The translations under genes were made by a program, and so were the position numbers. From positions 24,276,533 through 24,340,532 of the forward strand of contig OX421495.1 in assembly GCA_949126835.1 (NCBI GenBank): 64,000 nucleotides of DNA. The letters are read 5' to 3'. Source of the stretch: Anisus vortex (Eukaryota > Mollusca > Gastropoda > Planorbidae). The first letter of the stretch is position 1; the number at the start of each line of letters is the position of its first letter. Below are positions 14,095 through 24,034 of the stretch, in pieces. The notes under the pieces were generated by a model, which had not been told where the DNA came from, made no database searches, and was given only the letters and a program-made list of their open reading frames with translations.

Positions 14095-14573
14095 TAGAGG
14101 TAGACACATAGAGAAAGATAGATGTAGACAGATACTTACAGAGACAGATAGACTGAGACATGAAGATTAGAGATAGATAGAGAGTTAGAAAGAGAGGTAT
14201 ATTGTATTTTTTACGAACGAAGTATGAAATAAATCATTAAAAATAAATGTAAAATGGCAACAATATTTCTTTTACATTAACATATAAACAAATCATAATA
14301 GAACTGACCTCCGGCTGTACAGCTAGCATGACTTGCTCCTCCAGTGTGACAAGCAATAAGCAGAAGACCCAAACTGAAAGCCATAAATGCTACATCCTGA
14401 CATATCAAACAACATTTCCAGGCTATGGGAATCACGAAGCCAAGAACCAGCTTGGTGATCAAGCAAATGGTGCAGCCAATCAGCGCAATGGCAGATGTGA
14501 CCAACAGCGCCGTATGCAGGCCTGAATCTGTCACATTGCTGGAAAAATCTGTCACATTATTATTGCTTGTCAT
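3293..14573 (-). CDS. Seven-transmembrane pseudokinase protein, nine coding exons
   Basis: Exons in transcript order: 14573-14309, 12583-12472, 11010-10878, 10274-10113, 9620-9345, 8702-8461, 7390-7198, 6744-3538, 3394-3293. All junctions keep phase and the total is 4692 nt, or 1563 residues plus stop. Exons 1-5 (residues 1-316) give seven hydrophobic segments. Residues 317 to about 515 are a kinase-like domain: glycine-rich start GPGRVR, putative Lys340, HRN (446-448) in place of HRD, Thr453 in place of the catalytic-loop Asn, and DFE (471-473) in place of DFG. After the subdomain IX-like segment DIRAYALVGIEML (499-511) comes a long disordered stretch, then a C-lobe end (ILDLMRMCW, 1531-1539). 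The lost catalytic residues indicate a pseudokinase; ligand and partners are unknown. The start ATG at 14573 is the first in its open frame, but an upstream non-coding or coding exon is possible. I do not recognise a named family. Confidence 0.8.
3538..6744 (-). other. Giant insert exon (exon 8): DFE motif, then about 970 low-complexity residues
   Basis: A single 3207-nt exon, residues 462-1530. The acceptor is CCCCCAG/TAC and the donor CACCAG/GTATTA. It starts with the kinase segment VGDFEDAQIYGTFLTG and the helix-F-like DIRAYALVGIEML. The rest is rich in Ser, Thr, Gln and Glu. It includes a charged, possibly coiled stretch (DEILDELFKAKKDAEVEQLL), a Pro/Gln-rich run (about PQAQPPPIAQSPQLQQ), a cysteine cluster (CSCACSNC), a Ser-rich run and an acidic patch (LENEDDEEMDQ). 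The final part (LLPANHQTFDKLAMRLRSSG) again looks like a kinase helix G region. It may be a phosphorylation or docking platform; that is inference. Confidence 0.75.
6781..6960. repeat. 70-bp tandem repeat in intron 7
   Basis: The segment around TTATTGTTAATGTATGCCAT recurs with a 70-bp period (copies at about 6810 and 6880, partial third to 6956) within the intron between exons 7 and 8 of the pseudokinase gene. Confidence 0.8.
7636..7930. repeat. TCTA/TCTG-rich microsatellite tract in intron 6
   Basis: Imperfect TCTA, TCTG and TTTA tetranucleotides followed by a CTCC/TTTC pyrimidine tract. The long open frames across it are repeat artefacts (Leu/Ile/Tyr/Ser runs). Confidence 0.8.
8125..8470. 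repeat. 29-30 bp minisatellite overlapping the exon 6 splice donor
   Basis: About 11-12 units of the form TAAAATTCACATTGAGTCAC followed by (A)AACAGTTA. The last unit overlaps the end of exon 6, so the donor CTCAAG/GTGAATTTT lies inside the repeat unit and variants of it recur along the array. Confidence 0.85.
8785..9085. repeat. TCTA/TCTG microsatellite tract in intron 5
   Basis: Interrupted (TCTA)n, (TTTA)n and TCTG units, giving spurious hydrophobic open frames on the plus strand. Confidence 0.8.
9768..9922 (-). mobile_element. tRNA-derived SINE, internally deleted copy
   Basis: Reverse-orientation match to the family at 11826-12100: GCGTTCACCAGTTTCTG, CATCAGAGCTGG, and CCTCGGCCACC (the A-box end). 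The B-box part is missing. Lies in intron 4 of the pseudokinase gene. Confidence 0.7.
10323..10495 (-). mobile_element. tRNA-derived SINE copy
   Basis: Minus orientation. It contains the complement of a B box (GGATTCGAACC) and of an A-box-like sequence (CGCTCGGCCACC), plus the shared body CCATTAGAGATGGGTAGACT. Intronic, just upstream (in transcript order) of exon 4 of the pseudokinase gene. Confidence 0.8.
11826..12100 (+). mobile_element. tRNA-derived SINE, reference copy
   Basis: The 5' part carries a pol III A box (GGTAGCCGAGCGG) and B box (GGGTTCGAATCC) about 35 bp apart, as in a tRNA. A non-tRNA body follows (CAGCTCTGATGGGTATC, GCTGCTGGGCATTGTGCTG, AACGCTGCTTCACCAGCCC). About nine copies of the same family occur in the window. 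Confidence 0.85.
12104..12250. repeat. 71-bp tandem duplication
   Basis: Two nearly identical copies including ACAATACACAATCTCTACAA (12111 and 12182). One difference is obvious (ACTATACA versus ACTATGCA). Immediately follows the SINE. Confidence 0.9.
13990..14200. repeat. TA, GA and GATA microsatellites
   Basis: A (TA)n run near 14010-14040, (GA)n at 14053-14090, then GATA/GACA-type units. Intronic, between exons 1 and 2 of the pseudokinase gene. Confidence 0.9.
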
Positions 14574-15426
14574 TGCATTTGATTTAAACCATGACTTGTG
14601 GACATTTTCTAAACCGCAACATTTTTAAATGTATGTAATCTTAGAATTGGAATTAAACTTGTCACATTCTTCAAATTTGGTCAAATTAAGCAAACATAAT
14701 TTTGTTCCCTAGAAGAATCTTGTTCTGCTTTTGCAAAATCGGTTTGGAAATATCATCCATGTTGGAAGAAGTTAAACACGTTATCACTGTAGATCTAAGA
14801 AATTCCAACAGCACAGGTACGAGACATTCTAAGACATTTAAATTCCTGTTTGAGATGGTCTGGAGTTTCATTTCACTTTCCACTGAACGTTCTTGATACT
14901 TTTTCAGAAAGGCAACATAAAGGCTATAAAATTAGCTCAGTCGTAGTTTTCTTTTATATATAAAAAAAAAGACTCTTCTTTCTGAAATCCTCAATCTGGT
15001 TAGGTCGCCTGAAAAAAAAAGGAAAAAAAAAGCGTATCAATGTATTATAAAGATTAAGCAGTTATTTTATTGATTGCAATAACTGTGGCAGAATAAAACG
15101 TTCTGCTTCGGTAGATACTAAAGGAGATAATGTAGTGTTATAATATAAGCTACAATTTCTTCAAGACATTTAAATAATACGTCCTAAAACCCAGTCAAAT
15201 CTTTTTAGAAGAGATTTGTGAACAATGGTATTTTGATGCATGTTTAGATCTAAAAACTACAACATTATTTAAACTGTCTAAAACCAGAATGACTACAGTT
15301 AACTAATACATGTTCAATCTTATTCAAACGATTCTTTTGTTTTTCTCAAATGTCTATTTTGTGAGGCAATAGCGCATCATAACTTGTACAATAAGTCTGA
15401 ACAAGAGGTTTGACTTTGTATATATA
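14574..15426. other. Upstream region of the pseudokinase gene
   Basis: Probable 5' UTR and promoter on the minus strand. An open frame at 14686-14883 (minus) has no recognisable domain. I could not place a first non-coding exon or a core promoter. Confidence 0.4.
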
Positions 15427-16677
15427 TGTTACGGCCAGATCGCGAAGTGGCCAATATCACCTCACATTTGACCGGCCAAAGCCCGATCTGTTCTTGATTT
15501 CGGACCTTGGCCGGTCAGATCACGAAATGGCCAGGGGCGATCGGCCAAAGCCCGATTAAGAAGGTCCTGAGGAGATTTCGAGTGTTTATATACCGTAATT
15601 TTCACATTAGGTCTATATTGATTATTAATTATACTAAATTACATAATCAGTCAAAATAGTTTATTATATAGTAAATTATCAATCTTTAATTAAAATAAAT
15701 TAAAAAAAACAGTCAAATTAGTTTATTATAGTAAATTATCAATCTTTAATTAGCATAAATTAAAAAATCAGTCTAATTAGTTTATTATAGTACATTTTCA
15801 ATTTCTATCATCAGTTGTCTTACAATAGTAAAATCCAAAAGGAAATAAGTGCGTACAGTCGTGTTTGGGGCGTTTTTTAAAACAAGGAAGATCTACCCAC
15901 ATAATATAACATGGACCAATGAGAAAAGAGTGGGTGGACTTTAAAGTCACATGTCTGTCTCCGATCCCTTTGTCCAAACATTCCGGGCGCTTGTGGCTTC
16001 GAGGGTCCGTCAATGGGGTGGGGCTGGGAGGGAGTTTTTGCGGTCGTCGATGTGGGTTACGAGATCAATGGTGGCCCTGTCCTGTACATTATTGACACTC
16101 CCTCTCTATTATCATAAAATTAAACAAGCTCTTTGTCATTGCGACTGGCGGCCCCACCCATGTTTATACAACACATGAAACTAGACCGCGCGGACAATGG
16201 CTAGATAAAAAAATACGGTCGCTCCTGCCTGACCTGACCACCTTTGTGGATTATCAAAAGTCAATCTTCTAATCACAGACACCAACAGTCAATTTATGAC
16301 GCAAATGGTGTTTTTATCCAGGTAGATAGTTTACTAAATCGTGTGATAATTGATTTCCTTGATAATTAGTGACCACTTCGGCAGGACTTTCTCTGAAAAG
16401 CAGAAGATGAACAGAAAATTATCGTCACAGCGTATGTATCACTGTCCTTGCTACCCTATGCAAGCCGCCATCACACCTGTGCCGCCTACCGAACATTCTT
16501 GTATCAGCACATCGGACATTGGCCAGGGATTGCCAGCCACATCGCGAAGTGGCCGGCCAAAGTAGCGTAAACACTAGCAATTTCAAGCACATCGGACATT
16601 GGCCAAGCGCGTCGGCCAAAGCGCGATCTGGCCGGCCAGATCGCGATCTGGCCGCACTTCGGGCTTTGGCCGTAACA
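15427..16677. mobile_element. Non-autonomous TIR element with palindromic GGCC-rich ends
   Basis: Left end TGTTACGGCCAGATCGCG and right end CTTTGGCCGTAACA form inverted repeats, which extend outward through TATATA (about 17-18 bp in all). Inside both ends lie many copies of short motifs in both orientations: GGCCAGATCGCG, GGCCAAAGCCCG, GTGGCC and GCACATCGGACATTGGCC. The middle is AT-rich. No transposase is encoded. TATATA on both sides could be the target site. The element lies about 0.85 kb upstream of the pseudokinase start, in its presumed promoter region. Confidence 0.75.
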
Positions 16678-18644
16678 TATATATGCCCCTAATCTACATT
16701 GGTAAATATGTGATTGATGTTCAGTAAAGGAAATCATCGTAGTTGTTAAGCCACCACCCTTCCGAACTCCAAATAACAGTAAATTTTATTACAAACAAGC
16801 TAAATTGCCCAGTGTTGCCCAGGCAAAATCAAAATGCGATAGAAGCAGTAGGCAGTAGATTATGTAGAGGTGTGGGGGGGGGGCGGCAAAGTTTTAATAA
16901 GCGCTAAACCGATACTTTCTTTTCTACTAAGCAATTTAGCTTACTGCTAAATAAAACCATACATTCGAAATAAGCCACCTACACATCAAGCTCCCCAGGT
17001 GCCATTTTCCCCAGTTACGCCACCGGGTTAAGGTAGACAGGTAAATTTAGTTTCGAATTAAACAATAAGGACAAGGTAAGAAATCAAACGACGAGAGTGG
17101 GAGAGGGGGGGATAAAAAGGTAAAGAGTCGAATGAGGGGGAGGGGGGGCAGGGGCGAGATTAATAATAGACATTAACAAAATTCCATACGGAGAATCAAG
17201 TACAAGCAGGCTTACAGGACGATAACAAAAGACTTAACTGCAGCACTAATGTCTTAGAATGCCTGCAGTTCCAGCTTTTACTTGTCGTGCTTTTAATAGC
17301 CTATGACCCTATGTGGTGGATTTAAAAAAAAAAAGACCTATGAACAAGAACATGTTTGAAACATTTTATAGTCTAGTTGAAACGTAAAAGTTAGAGACTA
17401 TAGGCATATCAATATTAGCGAAGAGTTGTACAATCATATCAATATAATGTGAAAAAAAAATCTTCAAATAATAGTTATGCAGACTGGATTTATAGTATAG
17501 CTTTATAGTATAGTTATAAAGTAGCCTTATATAGTATTGTTATACAGAATATTTACTTAATGTAGTTATATTTATAATATATTTTATAGTATTGTTGTAT
17601 AGATTTGTGGTATAGTTAGGCTACACCCTACACCACAGAATAAATATACCTATTCTGTGGGCGACACATTAGAGTTATTTTATATGCCAAACGTTATATA
17701 GTATACTTATATACTGTATAGTATGGTTATATAGTAGTAGTAATATATATTATACATTATATTATATGGTTATATAGTAGCATATTGTTATTTAGTATTG
17801 TACTATATTCGTCATAGTACAGTTATATTGAATAGAAATGTAGTTTATTTATATCTAGAAATAAACTATGACGCGATAAGAGAAGCAATCATTTTTCCTC
17901 ATTAGTCCTGAAAGCTAACATTTTCTTTCATACACAAGGTGCAGCCGTAAACGACAAACACATTATGGGCATTCCGGTGTATGACATACACACCTATCAC
18001 CTATTTACATACAATGTCATGACAAGCTACAGTGAAAACCTATTGACTGGCACAGTGTAGACATCAAATCTATCAAGATAACTGAGATCAATATGGGAAA
18101 AAATTCACTTGACTTTGAAAAGACTGGTTTGGTTTTTTTTATGTTGAAGAAAAGCTTGCTAGTGAATGAATCTTTAAATCTGGTTGAAGTTGTTCTTTTT
18201 CTAGAGCAGCATAATATCTTAAGCCTGTTATTAGATTCCCAATGACCCAGTCTCAGCCTATTCACTTTTTTTCGAACATTTTTAGTCTTTATACATTTCA
18301 AGTAATAAAGTGATTTTTTTATTTAACCAGTGTAAATATACAACTGTAAAATATAAAATTACAACTAAGTTAATTACACCAAAAATACATTGACCAATAT
18401 TTAAGATTGAATAGAATGTGAAAAAGTAGGACTACATTTAATATGATAATATGGTTTACCATGTTACTAAGTGTGATATTAATTAAATTCAAATGAGTCT
18501 GTTAAATTGTTTTTCACTGAATCTTTTGATTCAATAAAGCGATTTCGTTGTTATGTTTTATATAATTTCACAATTTTTTTTGTTAATATGCATACTATCT
18601 AGGTATTGAAAAGACAGCTAGTTGACAGTAGGCATGTATTAAAA
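16678..18644. other. AT-rich intergenic stretch
   Basis: Two G-rich runs (near 16873 and 17100-17150) and a degenerate TATAG/TTATATAG repeat at about 17480-17840. No coding segment with splice or domain support. Confidence 0.5.
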
Positions 18645-21600
18645 ACTTGACCAAGAGAACTGACTATGAGGAGTTGGCAAGATAACACTGACTGTAATGA
18701 AATCTCCTCAATATTTAGCAAGATAAAACTGACTGTAATATAATTTCTCTCAACCTTAATCAAGATAAAACTGACTTTAATAGCATATCTCTCAACATAT
18801 ATCAAGATATAGCTTGCTGTAATGGCATTTCACTCAACATATATCGAGATATAACTGACTGTAATAGCGTCTCTCTCAACATATATCAAGATATAACTGA
18901 CTGTAATGACATCTCTCTCAACTTATACCAAGATATAAATGACTGTAATAGCGTCTCTCTCAACATATATCAAGATATAACTGACTGTAATGAAATCTCT
19001 CTCAACTTATACCAAGATATAACTGACTGTAATGACATTTCTCTCAACTTATACCAAGATATAATGATATAACTGACTGTAATAGCGTCTCTTTCAACAT
19101 ATAGCAAGATATAACTGACTGTAATGACATCTCTCTCAACTTATACCAAGATATAACTGATTGTAATAGCGTCTCTCTCAACATATATCAAGATACAACT
19201 GGCTGTAATGTCATTTCACTCAACATATATCAAGATCGGTTGCCCCCCAAAACTGCTCAAACTTATCACCTCCTTCCACGACAATATGCAAGGAACGGTG
19301 CAATATGACGGCTCTGCGTCCCACCCATTTCCCATTAAAAGTGGTGTAAAGCAGGGCTGCGTACTTGCTCCAACATTATTTGGAATATTTTTCTCCCTTG
19401 TGCTGTCCAGCGCCTTCGAGATCTCCGAGGACGGTGTATTTATACGCACAAGATCTGACGGCAAACTATTTAACCTGGCACGTCTCAGGGCCAAAACCAA
19501 AGTACGCCATGTTCTAATACAAGAACTTCTCTTTGCTGATGACGCTGTTCTTATATCCCACACACAGTCAGGTCTTCAGAATTTGGTTAGCTCTCTAGCT
19601 CGTGCTTGTCAAGAGTTTGGACTTACCATTAGCCTAAACAAGACAGAAATAATGGGTCAAGATGTAACGGATGTCCCCACCATCAACATTGGAAGCCACA
19701 GCCTGCAAGTTGTAAAAGAGTTCACCTACCTTGGATCCACTATATCCAGCACCATGTCCCTTGAAAATGAGCTAAATAAACGGATAGGGAAAGCTTCTGC
19801 TGCCATGTCCAAACTATCAAAGAGAGTGTGGGAAAATGGCAAGTTGTCATTGGCTACTAAACTGTCCGTATACAGAGCTTGTATTTTAAACACCTTGTTA
19901 TACGGCAGTGAGAGCTGGACAACATATATGTCACAGGAACACCGCTTAAACACGTTCCACCTACGCTGCTTGCGTCGAATTCTAGGCACCACCTGGGAAG
20001 AACGCAAATCAAACCAAGAAATCCTAAGCCAGGCCAATGTACCAAGCATGTATGCTTTGCTATCACAGCGTAGACTGCTTTGGCTTGGCCACACTAGGCG
20101 CATGAATGATGGCCGAATACCAAAGGATATCCTGTATGGAGAAATGGCCGCAGGATCTCAAGCCACAGGTCGGCCTCTTCTTCGATACAAAGATGTGTGC
20201 AGGCGGGAAAGAAATGGACATAGTAGAGGACTCATGGGAGGAGGTTGCAGCTGACCGAGGATGGCCACAATGGGATGGCCTCCCAAGAAGCAAAAAGGGC
20301 CAGGGCTGACATTGACAGAAGGCAGAAAAGGAAGGCAAAAGCATCCTCCATACAGCCACCCTCAATGTATAAATGCGAGGGATGCTTAAGGGACTGCCAC
20401 TCGAGGATAGGGCTGTTCAGTCACAGCAAGCGCTGCCCCTCATTGAAATCACAAAACCCCTAGGGCGCATCCATTGTCTTGCGAGACAGATAGGAGCCAT
20501 ATATATCAAGATATAACTGACTGTAATAGCGTCTCTCTCAACATATAGCAAGATAAAACTGACTGTAATGACATCTCTCTCAACTTATACCAAGATATAA
20601 CTGACTGTAATGACATCTCTCTCAACTTATACCAAGATATAACTGACTGTAATAGCGTCTCTCTTCACATATATCAAGATATAACTGACTGTAATAGCGT
20701 CTCTATCAACATATAGCAAGATATAACTGACTGTAATGACATCTATCTCATCTAATACCAAGATAAAACTGACTATAATAGCGTCTCTCTCAACATATAG
20801 CAAGCTATAATGATATAACTGACTGTAATGACATCTTTCTCAACTCCTACCAAGATATAACTGACTGTAATGGCATTTCTCTCAACATATATCAAGATAT
20901 AACTGACTGTAATAGCGTCTCTCTCAACATGAATCAAGATATAACTGACTGTAACGGCATTTCTCTCAACATATAACAAGATATAACTGACTGTAATAGC
21001 ATCTATCTCAACATATATCAAAATATTACTGACTGTAATGGCATTTCACTCAACATATATCAAGATATAACTGACTGTAATAGCGTCTCTCTCAACATAT
21101 AACAAGATATAACTGACTGTAATGACATCTCTCTCAACATATATCAAGATATAACTGACTGTAATGACATCTCTCTCAACATATTGCAAGATATAACTGA
21201 CTGTAATGACATCTCTCTTATTATTTAGCAAGATATAACTGACTTTAATGGCATTTCTCTCAGCGTATACCAAGATATAACTGACTGTAATAGCATCTCT
21301 CTCAACATATTGCAAGATATAACTGACTGTAATGGCATTTCTCTCAACTTATACCAAGATATAACTGACTGTAATGACATTTTTCTCAACTTATACCAAG
21401 ATATAACTGACTGTAATGACATTTTTCTCAACTTATACCAAGATATAACTGACTGTAATGACATTTTTCTCAACTTATACCAAGATATAACTGACTGTAA
21501 TGACATTTTTCTCAACTTATACCAAGATATAACTGACTGTAATGACATTTTTCTCAACTTATACCAAGATATAACTGACTGTAATGACATTTTTCTCAAC

Positions 21601-22795
21601 TTATACCAAGATATAACTGACTGTAATGACATTTTTCTCAACTTATACCAAGATATAACTGACTGTAATGACATTTTTCTCAACTTATACCAAGATATAA
21701 CTGACTGTAATGACATTTTTCTCAACTTATACCAAGATATAACTGACTGTAATGACATTTTTCTCAACTTATACCAAGATATAACTGACTGTAATGACAT
21801 TTCTCTCAACTTATACCCAAATATAAGTGACCGTAATGACATTTCTCTCAACTTATACCAAGATATAACTGACTGTAATAACATTTTTCTCAACTTATAC
21901 CAAGATATAACTGACTGTAATGGCATTTCTCTCAACTTATACCAAGATATAAGTGACTGTAATGACATCTCTCTCAACGTATGTCAAGATATAATGATAT
22001 AACTGACTGTAATAGCATCTCTCTCAACATATTGCAAGATATAACTGACTGTAATGGCATTTCTCTCAACTTATACCAAGATATAACTGACTGTAATGAC
22101 ATTTTTTCTCAACTTATACCAAGATATAACTGACTGTAATGACATTTTTCTCAACTTATACCAAGATATAACTGACTGTAATGACATTTTTCTCAACTTA
22201 TACCAAGATATAACTGACTGTAATGACATTTTTCTCAACTTATACCAAGATATAACTGACTGTAATGACATTTTTCTCAACTTATACCAAGATATAACTG
22301 ACTGTAATGACATTTTTCTCAACTTATACCAAGATATAACTGACTGTAATGACATTTTTCTCAACTTATACCAAGATATAACTGACTGTAATGACATTTT
22401 TCTCAACTTATACCCAGATATAAGTGACCGTAATGACATTTCTCTCAACTTATACCAAGATATAACTGACTGTAATAACATTTTTCTCAACTTATACCAA
22501 GATATAACTGACTGTAATGACATTTCTCTCAACTTATACCAAGATATAAGTGACTGTAATATCATTTCTCTCAACTTATACCAAGATATAAGTGACCGTA
22601 ATGACATTTCTCTAAGACTTATACCAAGATATAACTGACTGTAATGACATTTCTCTCAACTTATACCAAGATATAAGTGACTGTAATATCATTTCTCTCA
22701 ACTTATACCAAGATATAAGTGACCGTAATGACATTTCTCTAAGACTTATACCAAGATATAAGTGACCGTAATGACGTTTCTCTTATCTTATTGCA
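18645..22795. repeat. 42-bp satellite array
   Basis: Tandem units of about 42 bp: CAAGATATAACTGACTGTAA, then TGACATTTTTCTCAACTTAT, then AC. There are roughly 65-70 copies apart from one LINE insertion. The outer units are diverged (GCGTCTCTCTCAACATATAT variants). The inner blocks at about 21340-21800 and 22085-22410 are almost identical unit to unit. Because 42 bp is 14 codons, the array reads open for up to 250 codons on both strands as an exact 14-residue repeat. This is not evidence of a gene: other parts carry stops and indels. Confidence 0.95.
19237..20502 (+). mobile_element. 5'-truncated non-LTR retrotransposon inserted in the satellite
   Basis: An open frame to 20254 encodes the second half of a LINE reverse transcriptase: KSGVKQGCVLAPTLFGIFF (motif 4), ELLFADDAVLI (catalytic FADD), KTEIMG, FTYLGSTIS, then the thumb/C-terminal region (LLYGSESWTTY, LRCLRRILG, LLWLGHTRRM). 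A frameshift near 20215 moves the end into the next frame, where a Cys/His segment CEGCLRDCHSRIGLFSHSKRC follows in a third frame near 20370. The flanks ATATATCAAGAT on both sides may be the target duplication, although the motif is also part of the satellite unit. Confidence 0.85.
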
Positions 22796-23128
22796 ACGGA
22801 AAGAACGAGGAAAATGTTTTGTGTTAGAAACTTGGAACAACAAAATAAAATATTGTGATGACAATTTCAAAGCAAAGGTACAAGTGCCATTGGTCACCCT
22901 AACATTTAAAGTACTTACTTGAATGCCTTCATTTAATACGATAATATATAATAAATATAAAAAGAACTCTATAGTTCAGTTGTATTATATAGGCATAACA
23001 AATATAACTAATATAAAATGCAAAGTAATTAGAAGAAATAATATATATATAATAATATATTTTATACATTCTATGTGCATTTCCTGCGTGAATATATTTG
23101 TATAAGTGCAAATCTTTCATTAATATAC

Positions 23129-23422
23129 TCAAAGAATATAATAAGATGGACCGCTGGTTCTATTTTTAGAGCTTATATGTTCTTTTTTCCGTGTGCAGCC
23201 AATAACGCTGTCTTAAATTACTCATACGGGTGCCTAAAAGTTTCCACTGTATACAACTTTCGATTTTAATTTTAATTTTCCATTGAGAAAATCATAGCGA
23301 TTAAATAAAACTAAAACGGAAGTTTACAATACAAAAGTAAACCGGGAATTCCAAAAAGAAGTCCTTCGTCATCAAATAGCAGAAATATTAAAGCAAGCGG
23401 TCCATCTTATTATAGTCTTTGA
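23129..23422. mobile_element. MITE-like element with about 31-bp inverted repeats
   Basis: The left end TCAAAGAATATAATAAGATG continues GACCGCTGGTT. The right end (23392-23422), read in complement, matches with three differences. Both sides are flanked by TATAC (23124-23128 and 23423-23427), a candidate 5-bp target duplication (or a TA duplication if the ends are set differently). No coding capacity. Confidence 0.75.
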
Positions 23423-24034
23423 TATACTTTTTGAAATACTACAGTTTGTGCTATTAAAAAAAGTGATGTTCAAAATCCCAATCTAACAATAATTATCATC
23501 CATTTCTTTCAAAGACTAAAATTTATGTTTAAAAATATTACCAACTAACTTATAACCAAGTAGAAAAAAAATGTGAAGAAATTTAAATTTACTTCCACTT
23601 ACAATAAATATTTAAAAGAAAAATTTACCACTGTTATGTTAATAATAGATAACAATGAAAGTGGCTCAGAAGAAAACAATCCCTGGCGCCATGCCATAAA
23701 TTATACTTTGACTTCTAGAACTATGTCAAGTTACTTCTACAGTCTTACATAGACTCGATTCGCCTTGTAGATAAGTGTATGCTTTATTTCTACATTACAT
23801 TGCGATGTAAGATTAATCTTATAATCATGCTTTTGTTAAAGACCAACCGAGTCCGTGCATTGTATGGACTTGATTAAATCTGTTTTATTTTGTTAAACTA
23901 TTGTTGTGTTTTTACTTAAGACTTTTACAAACTGCATTCCAGGTAAAATAGATTTTCAAAACGTTCATTCTACTTCTATTTAAAAAAAAAATCTTTTATG
24001 TCTACGTGAGCATACAAACTGGAAAGGCACATGT

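Larger units (their letters stand above)
9345..14573 (-). other. Seven-TM module (exons 1-5) of the pseudokinase gene
   Basis: Residues 1-316. A short N-terminus carries two N-glycosylation sequons (NNVT, SNVT). By eye the hydrophobic segments are: ALLVTSAIALIGCTICLI; DVAFMAFSLGLLLIAC; FFLLFGVLDLASSLTF onward; FLVMVVLQKVVICILSAL; FGAILFFIMWVILAVSFI onward; FILIELGMALLLIVVLTA; LLTFAALVIVHVILALVQ. With a glycosylated outside N-terminus, the count of seven puts the kinase-like part in the cytosol. Cysteines before TM3 (CHTGGASHASC) and in the loop after TM4 (LMCFPV) sit where GPCRs form their conserved disulfide. There is no DRY after TM3 and no NPxxY in TM7, so it is not an ordinary rhodopsin-class receptor. 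After TM7 a juxtamembrane CC could be palmitoylated. Intron 4 appears to use a GC donor. Confidence 0.7.

Noticed and set aside
14686..14883. Frame that might be an upstream coding exon of the 7TM gene
   Set aside because: It has no similarity to a signal peptide or receptor ectodomain and no junction preserving frame into 14573 was found; more likely 5' UTR.
21225..22638. Open frames of 178-250 codons on both strands with perfect 14-residue repeats
   Set aside because: They are read-through of the 42-bp satellite; open only because 42 is divisible by three, and broken by indels and stops elsewhere in the same array.
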